Positions 1 through 7,543 of a stretch of 64,000 nucleotides of DNA are shown piece by piece (the stretch's first letter is position 1; the number at the start of each line of letters is the position of its first letter). Position numbers and translations under genes: made by a program. Location of the stretch: NCBI GenBank assembly GCA_963737285.1, contig CAVTRT010000002.1, forward strand, positions 2,046,001-2,110,000, written 5' to 3'. The notes below the pieces were generated by a model. That model was given only the letters and a program-made list of their open reading frames with translations, had not been told where the DNA came from and searched no databases. The DNA is from Trebonia sp963737285. GTDB lineage: Bacteria > Actinomycetota > Actinomycetes > Streptosporangiales > Streptosporangiaceae.

Positions 1-22
1 CGGGAGCGGCCGCTTCCGGCTG

Positions 23-1522
23 ATGCCCCAGCCCCACGACGTGCACCCACATGCCTGCGGCCCACTGATCACCACCCACGTCCGGCGCTTCTCCGCTGAC
101 ACGGGTCGGGCCGGGGAGGCCGTCATTCCGCTGCCCGCCCTCGACTTCCTGCCTCGCCGACCATCCTGGACCGACCTAGGCATGGTTGCAGCCGACATCC
201 AGGTGCGGTCAGAGCCACCTGACCCGTCGGGCGAGTCTGGGATCGTCATTCCGGCCGCCCGGTGCGTGGCTCCTCACCTGCGGAACTACCTGCCGTTCAC
301 CCGACTGAGGGGACGGGGCCGCGTCGTCCCAGTGCGGGTGTCCGAGGAGAGCATCACCCTGGCGCCTGCCCGCGCGGACCTGCTAGCCCAGAAACTTGCC
401 TCTGATGCCGGATACGCGCTTGCGGTCACGGAAAACGGCCGTCGGGTACACCACCGCATCCGATTGCTAGGCGGCGTCACTAGTGACAGCCTCGCCAACC
501 AGCCAGCCGCCCGGGACGTCATCCGCCAAGCCCTGCGCGCGCCCTACGGCGCCATCGCCGGATCCCTCCTGAACAAGGCCCGGTCCAGCGACGGCGACTG
601 GTCGGCAAAGACTCTCGGCCGACGCGGCTACACGGACTACTACGCGCGGGTAGTCGGGACCTTGGCGGAACTCGGAATCCTACAGCCGCTGGCCTGCCTC
701 ACCTGCCCACAATGCGCGAGCACGATCCGCGTCACGCCTTCAGAACTTGGCGAACCCGTCCGGTGTGAACTGTGCACCACCCTTGTCCCCTTCGGCACCT
801 ACGTCGCGAACCACCCCTCGCGTCCGGCGACCTGGGCCATGAAGGTAACACCTGCGTTGGATGAAGCGCATTTCAATGAGACGGTCCCGGTCATGGCGGC
901 CCTGTCAGTCTTCGCCACCGCATGCGGGTCCGGCGGCATCTCCGGCGGCGGGATGCTGTATCTCACTGGGGCCGAGCTAACCAAGGACGCCGCAACGTGC
1001 GAGATCGACTTCATGATCATGGTCCAGGACGCAGAACTCCCCGCGGTCATCATCGGCGAGGCGAAGGCAGGGCACCCCGCACACCCGGCGCCAGGCGACC
1101 TGCTCAGCGGCGACGATCTTGAGCACCTTCAGGTAATACAGGACGCCCTGAGGGCCATTGGGATCGACTGCTGGATCTGCTTCGCGACCACCCGCCCCGC
1201 GCTTCAGCAATCTGAGGCCGACCTCTTGCGCCGCTCCTGCGAACGCTCCCTCACCCCGGTCTTCGACTTCAGGGGTCAGCTACTTCCTGCGCTCCCCGTC
1301 GTCCTGACTGGCGAAGACTTGTCCGTCGCCGCTCTAGACGACCGTCATCCGTCCCAGCGCACCCGCTCGACCTTCCCCAGGCTTCCCGCCCTGGCCGAGG
1401 ACACATGCCGCCGGCACCTGGACATGGCCGACGTGCGCTTCTTCGCAGACGACTCCGGGGAATGGCGCGCCAGGCCGCGATGGAATCAGCACCCGCCCCA
1501 GAGCGCTGCTGCCGGGACCTGA
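23..1522 (+). CDS. Zinc-ribbon protein with PD-(D/E)XK-like nuclease motif (cargo of an integrative element)
   Basis: I do not recognise this 499-residue protein as a named family. Residues 225-251 carry a C-x2-CPxC pattern followed by C248-x2-C251, which fits a zinc ribbon. Residues 327-348 read E-x-D, then a hydrophobic strand ending in GEAK (D329...E346-x-K348). This spacing fits the PD-(D/E)XK nuclease fold. The inference is a DNA-binding or DNA-cleaving protein, perhaps a restriction or defence nuclease. There is no in-frame stop between base 2 and the first ATG at 23, so the true N-terminus may lie outside the window. The gene lies on the element side of the xis-int module, so it is probably mobile cargo. 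Reading of the frame is sure; function is not. Confidence 0.55.
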   Translation: MPQPHDVHPHACGPLITTHVRRFSADTGRAGEAVIPLPALDFLPRRPSWTDLGMVAADIQVRSEPPDPSGESGIVIPAARCVAPHLRNYLPFTRLRGRGRVVPVRVSEESITLAPARADLLAQKLASDAGYALAVTENGRRVHHRIRLLGGVTSDSLANQPAARDVIRQALRAPYGAIAGSLLNKARSSDGDWSAKTLGRRGYTDYYARVVGTLAELGILQPLACLTCPQCASTIRVTPSELGEPVRCELCTTLVPFGTYVANHPSRPATWAMKVTPALDEAHFNETVPVMAALSVFATACGSGGISGGGMLYLTGAELTKDAATCEIDFMIMVQDAELPAVIIGEAKAGHPAHPAPGDLLSGDDLEHLQVIQDALRAIGIDCWICFATTRPALQQSEADLLRRSCERSLTPVFDFRGQLLPALPVVLTGEDLSVAALDDRHPSQRTRSTFPRLPALAEDTCRRHLDMADVRFFADDSGEWRARPRWNQHPPQSAAAGT

Positions 1523-1862
1523 GTAACGCCGGGCTACTAGATCAGGTAGCGTCCGACAGCATCAGGCCGTCCGATCTCCAAGGTCACCAGGGAACGCCTT
1601 GGTGTCCTTGGCGCGCCTTGTTACGCGAGGACAGCACACCTGATTTATGGGATACCGGCTGGAGAAACCTCGCGGCCGCAGAACCTAATGCGCCCATTTC
1701 GCAACATGACACATGATTCGCATCGTTTGACCTCCGATAAATATCAGTTTAAGATAGTTGCGTCAACCTATCTCACGTTAGCCGTAGGTCTGACACTGCT
1801 CCCCCACCACCCGAGCACCAACCAGCCGGGCCAGCCCGGCGTGCACCACCAAGGGGAGCGGT
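1523..1862. other. Intergenic region upstream of xis
   Basis: This 340-base gap is richer in A+T than its surroundings near 1690-1780. It holds one good promoter candidate (1727-1755) and, just after it, an imperfect inverted repeat around 1753-1775 (AGATAGTTG...CAACCTATCT) that could be an operator. I see no convincing gene. Confidence 0.4.
1727..1755 (+). promoter_or_regulatory. Sigma70-type promoter candidate for xis-int
   Basis: TTGACC at 1727-1732 and TAAGAT at 1750-1755 are separated by exactly 17 bases in an A+T-rich pocket. It lies about 110 bases upstream of the xis start and points toward xis and int. Confidence 0.5.
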
Positions 1863-2063
1863 ATGAGCGAACGCTTGCACACGCCAGCGGAAGCGGCGGA
1901 GATCCTGCGCGTGCGGGAGTCCTGGCTGAGGACGAAGGCCACCGCGCGGGCGATCCCGTGCACGTTCATTGGCAAGCACCTGCGGTTCAGCGAGTCCGAC
2001 ATCCAGCGGATCAAGCTCGATGGTGCCCGTGACCCGGTCACCCGGCGCAGGCGCTCGGCCTGA
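1863..2063 (+). CDS. xis: Excisionase-like helix-turn-helix protein
   Basis: This 66-residue basic protein starts with the winged-helix excisionase pattern 'TPAEAAEILRVRESWL', continues with an aromatic and glycine turn (FIGKHLRF), and ends in a basic tail. This is the HTH_17/MerR-like DNA-binding fold of excisionases, which bind near att sites and direct integrase toward excision. The start is set by GGGGAGCGGT just before ATG. The integrase follows 34 bases downstream on the same strand, the usual xis-int order of actinobacterial integrative elements. Confidence 0.85.
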   Translation: MSERLHTPAEAAEILRVRESWLRTKATARAIPCTFIGKHLRFSESDIQRIKLDGARDPVTRRRRSA

Positions 2064-2097
2064 CCATCACCGATGCAAGCAGACGGAGGGACCACGC

Positions 2098-3686
2098 ATG
2101 GCAACCGCGGAGAAGCGCGGCAAGTTCTGGCGAGTCAAGTACCAGCTTCCCGACGGCTCCAGAGGAAGCGAATCGGGCTTCGAGACCAAGAAGGCGGCCA
2201 TGGAGTTCGGCCGCACTGAGGAGGCCAAGGGACGGCACCCCGAACTGGCCACCCAGCAGTCCAAGGACCGCGACGACAACCCCGAAGAGCAGGAGGGGCA
2301 GGACAACGAGCCAGAAGCCGACGGCGTGACCGTCGACCAGTGGATCGACACGTGGGAGGCCGCCCAGGACGTCGGCATCAGCACCGAGGACACCCGTAAG
2401 TACCTCATCAAGCGGTTCATCCGCCCCAAGTGGGGCTCATGGCAGCTCACCGACATCACCACGCCCGAGGTCAGTACGTGGGAGAAAGGCCTCCCGGCTG
2501 CGGAGAAGGTCTCGGCACGGACGGCCTCTGACGCGCGTAGCCTGCTGGGCACGATCCTCGGAGACGCGGCGGCGGCCAGGCCGCCGCTGATCCCCTACAA
2601 CCCGGCGCTGCGACCGCGCAACCGGGGCAGGAGAACGGGCCGCCGACTGCTCAAGACCCGCCACGGACCTGGGCGACACCGCTGGAGGCACTGCTCGTCG
2701 CCGAGCGCGGCGCACTGCTGTCCGGCCACGACGACGACTTCGTCCTGCTCGTCGCCATCGCCTACACCGGGATGCGGTGGGGAGAAATGATCGGGCTGGA
2801 AAGCGAGTACTGCCAGCCCGGACTGATCAACGTGGAGTGGCAGCTGCGCGAGGTCAACGGACGGTTCTACCGGCTGCCGCCCAAGGACGACTCCTACCGC
2901 AGCCTCAACTGGGCACCATTCCTCCCGGTCGACCTGCCGCCCTTCCTCGACGAGCTCATCGCCCGGCAGGCGGCCACCGCCCGCACCCGGACATGCCACT
3001 GCAAGGCCGACCACGGCGGCAGCAGGCACCTGCTGTTCACCGGCCCCGACAGCGGCCACCACCGGCGCAGCAACTTCAGCAGGCGGATCTTCCGCCCCGC
3101 CTGCGACGGCAGGCATGAGGCCACGAAGACCATCCCGGAGAAGCTCGTCATCGCGGACATGGCGGCCTGGCCGGGCAGGCCGGTCGCGAGCTGGCCACTC
3201 GCCAAGCCAGGCGAACCCTGGCAGTCGCCGCGGGGCAACGGCAACAGGAAGCTTGTCATCGAGGGCACTGGGGCAGCCCGCTGCCCGACATGCGGGCGCT
3301 CGACCAGGTGGCTGGAATCAGGCCTCCTCGCCGTCCACAAGGTTAAGGGGGAGCGCTGCCCCGGCAGTGGCGGCATCCCGGCGAGCGATCCCAAGCTCGC
3401 CGCATGGCTGCCGGTCAAGCGAGCGCTCACGCCGCATGGACTCCGGCACAGCAAGAAGACCTGGATGATCGAGGACGGCATCCCCGAAGTCCTGGCCGAG
3501 CTCAGCCTGGGACACGAGGTACCGGGCATGCGCGGCCTGTACTCACACGTGTCCGAGCAGATGCGCCAGGAGCTGAAGGACAAGCTTCAGGCCCGTTGGG
3601 AAGAATCCCTGCGACAACGATTCGAACTGGATTCCTACTCACCAGTTGCAGCCCTCGATGAACTCTTGACCCCCTTGCGGGGATAA
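2098..3686 (+). pseudogene. int: Tyrosine recombinase (integrase), split by one frameshift
   Basis: The N-terminal part (ATG at 2098) has the beta-strand start 'GKFWRVKYQLPDGS' and the SAM-like core-binding domain (VDQWIDTWEA). Near 2653-2660 the reading moves to another frame that was open well before this point and carries the catalytic domain. Catalytic residues are visible there: Arg in GMRWGEM (about 2775), H-x2-R in PHGLRHS (about 3435), His in SLGHEV, and the nucleophile Tyr in GLYSHVS (codon about 3540). The joined protein would be about 529 residues, normal for this actinobacterial class, with a cysteine-rich insert in the catalytic domain. One missing base in the AAGACCCGCC stretch would explain the break. 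It may be a true inactivation that traps the element, or a sequence error. Confidence 0.85.
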
Positions 3687-3797
3687 TGGGACAGGGCGAA
3701 GACCTGGTGTCCCAAATCTGTCCCACTAGCGGTTCGAACACCACTAGCCTGATGGCCTGAGGCCATCTCGCGCGCCTCTGACCTGCACTTTCCTGGG

Positions 3798-3842
3798 TGG
3801 ACCTGAGGGGATTTGAACCCCTGACCCCCTCGATGCGAACGA
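3798..3842. other. Predicted attachment site core in the 3' part of the tRNA-Ala gene
   Basis: Tyrosine integrases of this class normally recombine in the 3' half of a tRNA gene and leave it intact. The integrase stop is 111 bases from the tRNA 3' end, so the element should extend leftward from here. The second copy of the repeat must lie beyond base 1, so the core cannot be delimited from this window. The stated limits are an estimate covering the 3' end up to the anticodon. Confidence 0.45.
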
Positions 3843-3871
3843 GGTGCGCTACCGGACTGCGCTACAGGCCC
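3798..3871 (-). tRNA. tRNA-Ala (anticodon CGC)
   Basis: The minus strand folds as a complete cloverleaf of 74 bases. The acceptor stem GGGCCTG pairs with CAGGTCC and includes the G3:U70 pair that specifies alanine. The D arm is GCGCAGTCCGGTAGCGC, and the anticodon stem CCTCG/CGAGG encloses the loop TTCGCAT with anticodon CGC. The T arm contains GGTTCAAATCC with flanking pairs. The discriminator is A, and CCA is not encoded. The 3' end faces the integrase gene, as expected for an integration site. Confidence 0.93.
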
Positions 3872-4122
3872 TCCGCTTACGGCAGTCAGCCTACCAGCGG
3901 TCGTCGCATGCTCTGTGCGACTCAGGCTGGCCGTGAATGCGGCTGGGCAGGCGTGGCCAGCACAGCAGCAGAAGCACCGGACGGATGCCCCCTCTTCCAC
4001 CGGCCCTGCGTCCCCACCGGGCTTCCCCTCCCCCGTCCTTCACGTGTAGGAGTGAAAGTCTCGCCGGGGCCAACAGTTCCCTAGAGATTTTTTTTCGTCG
4101 CTTACTCGGTTACGGTCAATTA

Positions 4123-5340
4123 GTGAAGACTGCAGAGGCAGACCGGCTGCGCCATGCCCTCACGGACGCGCTTAAGGCCGGCGGATCGGTGCGCTCAGAG
4201 TGTGTCGAGGCCGCCCTACGTGCCGTGCCACGGCACTTGTTCATCCCTGGAACCCCGCTGAGCGTGGCCTATGCCAACGAGGTCGTGCTAACCAAGCGGG
4301 CCGACGACTCGACCCCCATCAGCTCCGCGTCCCAGCCTTCGATCGTCGCCCGCATGCTTGAGCAACTGCAGGTGCAACCCGGTAATCGCGTCCTGGAGAT
4401 CGGGGCAGGGACCGGGTACAACGCGGCGCTGCTGTCCCACCTGGCCGAGCCAGGTGGCCAGGTCACCACGATCGATGTGGACGAGGACATTACGAGCGGT
4501 GCCCGTGCCACGCTCCAGGAGGCCGGCTATCCGCAGGTACAAGTCGTCCTCGGTGACGGCGCGCTGGGCTGCCCTGATTACGCGCCCTACGACCGGGTCA
4601 TCGCCACCGTCGGCGCGTGGGACCTGCCGATGGCCTGGCTAGGCCAGCTCGCGCCGGCCGGACGGCTGGTCGTACCGCTGCGGCTGCGAGGCAGCATTAC
4701 TCGTGCGATCGCCTTCGAGCGGGATTCCAGCGCGGCGAATCTCCCCCGCTGGCGCAGCGTGTCCAGCGAGATGTGCAGCTTCATGCCGCTGCGTGGCGAT
4801 GTAGCCAACGACCCGGCTCACTCGGTCCCGCTCGCCTGCGACGGCAGCGTCACCGTGACGGTCCACCAAGAGCAGGATGTCGACGCGGCAGCGCTGCGCG
4901 ACGTCATCAGCCGCCCGCGGGCGCTGGAGTGGACGGGCATCACGCTGGGCGAGGAGTCTCCCGAATGGCTGTATCTGTGGCTGACCTGCACGCTGCGCAA
5001 TGCGGTGTCCCGGATGAGCGCCGACCGGAAGGCCATTGATGAGGGCATGGTCGAGTGCATGCCCTCGTGGGGCACCGTGGCGACCGTTGAGGCCGCCAGC
5101 CTGGCCTACATTGCCTTCCGGTCCGCCGCCAGCCGGGGACGCGAGGTCGGCGTGATCGGCCATGGCCCGCGTGGGGGTGCCCTAGCGCGGGCCGTGGCAT
5201 CCCAGGTCCGTGCCTGGAACCGGCGTTACCGGAATGCCACTGCCCGCTTCACCATCCAGCCGGTGACCACGACTGGGCCTCCTACCAGCGACTTCGCGTT
5301 CCGTACCCCGCATTGCTGGCTTTCGATCGCCTGGGAATGA
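4123..5340 (+). CDS. PIMT-type SAM methyltransferase, FxLD-system type
   Basis: From the GTG at 4123 this encodes 405 residues. The N-terminal half is a protein-L-isoaspartate methyltransferase-like fold: 'AVPRHLFIP', then SQPS, then the SAM-binding loop VLEIGAGTGYNAALL, the acidic end IDVDE and a GDGALG loop. The C-terminal half is an extension ending in 'TPHCWLSIAWE', as in the methyltransferase family that accompanies FxLD-type lanthipeptides. Relatives methylate peptide aspartates to form isoaspartate or succinimide. No lanthipeptide precursor or lanthionine synthetase is visible on either side, so it looks like an orphan copy or acts on a remote substrate. The start is weakly defined: the ORF is open back to 3937 but the upstream part lacks coding character. 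It converges on and overlaps the next gene. Confidence 0.75.
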   Translation: MKTAEADRLRHALTDALKAGGSVRSECVEAALRAVPRHLFIPGTPLSVAYANEVVLTKRADDSTPISSASQPSIVARMLEQLQVQPGNRVLEIGAGTGYNAALLSHLAEPGGQVTTIDVDEDITSGARATLQEAGYPQVQVVLGDGALGCPDYAPYDRVIATVGAWDLPMAWLGQLAPAGRLVVPLRLRGSITRAIAFERDSSAANLPRWRSVSSEMCSFMPLRGDVANDPAHSVPLACDGSVTVTVHQEQDVDAAALRDVISRPRALEWTGITLGEESPEWLYLWLTCTLRNAVSRMSADRKAIDEGMVECMPSWGTVATVEAASLAYIAFRSAASRGREVGVIGHGPRGGALARAVASQVRAWNRRYRNATARFTIQPVTTTGPPTSDFAFRTPHCWLSIAWE

Positions 5341-5986
5341 GCACCGCATGGGGATGACCACCGCATGGGGATGACCACCGCATGGGGATGACCACCGCAT
5401 GGGCATGAGCACCGCATGGGGATTCGTGACAAGCCCGCAAGCCCATCTGGCGGCAACGCCTCGGATCCGGTAAGGCCGCGATTCCCCGCAGCGGCGAGTC
5501 CAGGTAAATAACGTCCATGGCGGCACGCTCCAGGCTGGGCGCGAGGCTCCCCCACCGGCTCACGATCGTCACCTGTACTCCGCGCTCCATCAGGCCCCGA
5601 GCCGCGTGGCCGAACACCCCGTCGCCGGAGCCGATCACGACGCGGGTGAACCTGGCGGCGACGTTCTCGGACTCAATCACGTCAAGCAGTTCCAGGTCCG
5701 CGCCGTCCGGGCCGGACCGCACCCGGTAGCGGGCATGCGGCCAGCCAAGCGCCGCGTTCATCAGCGCTAGGTGGTTGGAGGCCATGATCACGTGGTCATC
5801 GACGCCCAGCGCCATCCGGCGCGCGTAGCGGACTTGTACGTCCATCACCTCGCGCAGAGTCGGGATCGCGGCTCCCGCGAGGTTCTCAATATCCACAAGG
5901 TGCAGTGTCCGCATGGGGAACCGGCGCCTGGTGGGCACCAGGCGCCGACCTCGTGCTGCCTCTATAAGCACCGCTTGAACTGGCAT
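5282..5986 (-). CDS. NYN/PIN-like ribonuclease-domain protein
   Basis: The core begins 'MRTLHLVDIENLAG' and contains D-rich strands such as VVIGSGDGVF and a late VIYLDSP strand. This is the NYN (PIN-like) nuclease pattern with conserved aspartates that bind metal. I chose the ATG at 5986 because GGAGGAGG sits 6 bases upstream; the more typical first motif begins at a second ATG at 5914. The C-terminal 40-50 residues read through a 17-bp tandem repeat and into the 3' end of the convergent methyltransferase gene (59-bp overlap). That tail is therefore probably a by-product of repeat expansion or of a shifted stop. RNA cleavage is an inference from the family. Confidence 0.72.
   Translation of the reverse strand: MPVQAVLIEAARGRRLVPTRRRFPMRTLHLVDIENLAGAAIPTLREVMDVQVRYARRMALGVDDHVIMASNHLALMNAALGWPHARYRVRSGPDGADLELLDVIESENVAARFTRVVIGSGDGVFGHAARGLMERGVQVTIVSRWGSLAPSLERAAMDVIYLDSPLRGIAALPDPRRCRQMGLRACHESPCGAHAHAVVIPMRWSSPCGGHPHAVLIPRRSKASNAGYGTRSRW
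5343..5422 (+). repeat. 17-bp tandem repeat, four full copies and a partial one
   Basis: The unit ACCGCATGGGGATGACC is repeated head to tail at 5343, 5360, 5377 and 5394. The fourth copy has two changes, and a 12-base partial copy starts at 5411. The array begins 3 bases after the methyltransferase stop and lies inside the C-terminal coding sequence of the NYN gene. A 17-bp period rotates the reading frame at every copy, so it is unlikely to be under protein-level selection. Confidence 0.95.
5923..5946. promoter_or_regulatory. Perfect 24-base palindrome between two candidate NYN starts
   Basis: GGCGCCTGGTG and its exact complement CACCAGGCGCC are separated by two bases. The site lies 9 bases upstream of the alternative ATG at 5914 and inside the coding sequence if the ATG at 5986 is used. 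It could be an RNA hairpin that affects translation from the inner start, or a dyad operator. Confidence 0.6.
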
Positions 5987-6231
5987 CACGCACCTCCTCC
6001 GCGAGCCGCCCCCTACGGCCTCAGCGACGCAAACTCCATCTATTGGCCCACTGCTCCATGAAGGAAACCTGTGCGTTCGCCCACGTATCACCTGTATGGG
6101 CGATTGGCGTCCTTGTAGCGTTGGTTACCGATTCATTCCCAGCGTGGTGAAACTCTGAACATCGGCAAGTGGAGTGAGTGCTGTGCCACGGGTTGTGATT
6201 CGGGCGGGTGGGGTGCCCTGCCAGTACGCGG

Positions 6232-7038
6232 CTAGCCGACATGCCTCGTCAAGAACGCGAGCGTCCGCCGGTTGAAGTCGTCGACGTTCTCGTAGATCGC
6301 GGCGTGCGCGCAGTCCTCGAAGATAACCAGCTCTGCGTCCTTAATGGCGTCTGTCAGTGGCCCGGCGAAGCGGGTCGAGGTCACCGCGTCGTGCCGGCCG
6401 AAGGTGACCTGCGTCGGCGCCTGGATCTGCCGGAGCTGCGCGGCGGCGTCATGGCTGATGACGGCGTTCGATTGGCGGAGGAACGCGTCGACCGGCGGCA
6501 TCGGGCGGCCCCTGACAAAATCAGCGAGCCCGTCGATGTACTCGGGCCGCGCGGCGTAAAGCTCGGGAGTGAAGCACCAGGGGAAGATGCCCTTGATGAC
6601 CATCTCGGTGACGCTGCCAAGGCCCTGGGCCATGATCTGCCAGCCCTGGACCGCCGTCTTGAGGTACAGGTCGGTGGCGGGCCAGGCGCTGTGCAAGGAC
6701 AGTGACTTCACCCGCTCCGGATACTTGGCCGCCAGCCAGATGCCGGTGGCCGCGCCGAGCGACAGCCCTGACACGTGCGCCCGGTCGATCCCGGCCGCTT
6801 GCATGAAGGCGGCCACATCGTCGGCGAACAACTCCGTGGTGTAGGTGCCCTCGGGCTTGTCGGTCAGCCCGGCCCCGCGCAGATCGACGGTAAAGCACGT
6901 GAAGTGCTTGGCGTACTCGGCTACCTGGAACGCATAGCAGGCCTGGTCGGCCGCCAGGTAAGGGATGAGGACGAGGGGCTCGCCCTCGCCGGTGACCTCA
7001 TAGTAAATGTCGATGTCATTCGCCCGCACGACCGGCAT
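6232..7038 (-). CDS. Alpha/beta hydrolase
   Basis: This is a 268-residue alpha/beta-hydrolase fold protein. The nucleophile elbow is SGLSLGAA, the acid is in FGRHDAVTS and the late His is in EDCAHAAIY, which completes a Ser-Asp-His triad. The early strand LVLIPYLAAD has replaced the usual oxyanion HG motif. ATG 7038 is preferred over the upstream ATG at 7116 because GGGGAGG lies 6 bases before it. It follows the XRE/DUF397/small-protein genes on the same strand with a 90-base gap. The substrate is unknown. Confidence 0.85.
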   Translation of the reverse strand: MPVVRANDIDIYYEVTGEGEPLVLIPYLAADQACYAFQVAEYAKHFTCFTVDLRGAGLTDKPEGTYTTELFADDVAAFMQAAGIDRAHVSGLSLGAATGIWLAAKYPERVKSLSLHSAWPATDLYLKTAVQGWQIMAQGLGSVTEMVIKGIFPWCFTPELYAARPEYIDGLADFVRGRPMPPVDAFLRQSNAVISHDAAAQLRQIQAPTQVTFGRHDAVTSTRFAGPLTDAIKDAELVIFEDCAHAAIYENVDDFNRRTLAFLTRHVG

Positions 7039-7128
7039 CGTTGCCTCCCCAGCGTCCGGCGGCTCTGCTGCCGCCTCCCAAGGACGATCGTGCCGCATCC
7101 GGCCGGAATGGGCCATAGGTGACGTTCC

Positions 7129-7332
7129 CTAAAGCGGCAGCGGCGTGAAGTCGATGGCGATGAACTCGTCATCGTCGGCCAGCACGCTCCCCAGTGCGCT
7201 CTTCGCGGTGCGGGCGAGCGGATGATCGTCTCCCACCAGGTCCGTGAGCCTGCTGATCACGTCCTCAAGATCGGCGGCCGAGCCGACGATGATCTCCTCG
7301 CGCTCGCCGTCAGTTGAGATCGTCAAAGTCAC
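7129..7332 (-). CDS. Small acidic protein downstream of DUF397
   Basis: This is a 67-residue protein with many Asp and Glu residues (LADDDEFIAIDF near the end) and no signal peptide or membrane segment. It overlaps the end of the DUF397 gene by 23 bases, so the two are probably translationally coupled. I do not recognise its family. Its position suggests a role with the XRE/DUF397 regulatory pair. Confidence 0.65.
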   Translation of the reverse strand: MTLTISTDGEREEIIVGSAADLEDVISRLTDLVGDDHPLARTAKSALGSVLADDDEFIAIDFTPLPL

Positions 7333-7522
7333 CCAGTTTGACGCCCGCGAGAAATGCCCTCCACTCTTCGCCGGTGAAGCGAGAGACGGGTGCTTCTGGA
7401 TCGCTCGTGTTGCCTATTACCACGAACTCACCCTGGCGGGCCACGCCCACGCATGCACCGCTGTCGCAGTCGCGCGAGACCCTCCAGTTGAGTTTCTCCG
7501 GAACTGCCGGATGCTCCGACAT
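7310..7522 (-). CDS. DUF397 domain protein
   Basis: This 70-residue protein has the DUF397 layout: an early W and R near LNWRVSR, a CVGVA strand, 'VVIGNTSDPEAP', then the terminal FTGEEWRAFLAGVKLG. DUF397 proteins are small actinobacterial partners of XRE/DUF5753 regulators and have been compared with toxin-antitoxin pairs. The gene begins 21 bases after the XRE gene ends. Confidence 0.9.
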   Translation of the reverse strand: MSEHPAVPEKLNWRVSRDCDSGACVGVARQGEFVVIGNTSDPEAPVSRFTGEEWRAFLAGVKLGDFDDLN

Positions 7523-7543
7523 TTAAATCCTTTCCGCTTTATT

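Noticed and set aside
2600..2700. Programmed ribosomal frameshift in the integrase
   Set aside because: There is no convincing slippery heptamer with a downstream structure, and many other genes in the window show the same kind of single-base break.
3872..4122. Possible FxLD lanthipeptide precursor upstream of the methyltransferase
   Set aside because: I looked for an F-x-L-D leader motif and a Ser/Thr/Cys-rich core in short frames and found none.
5343..5422. CRISPR array
   Set aside because: The 17-bp units are contiguous with no spacers and no cas genes are nearby.
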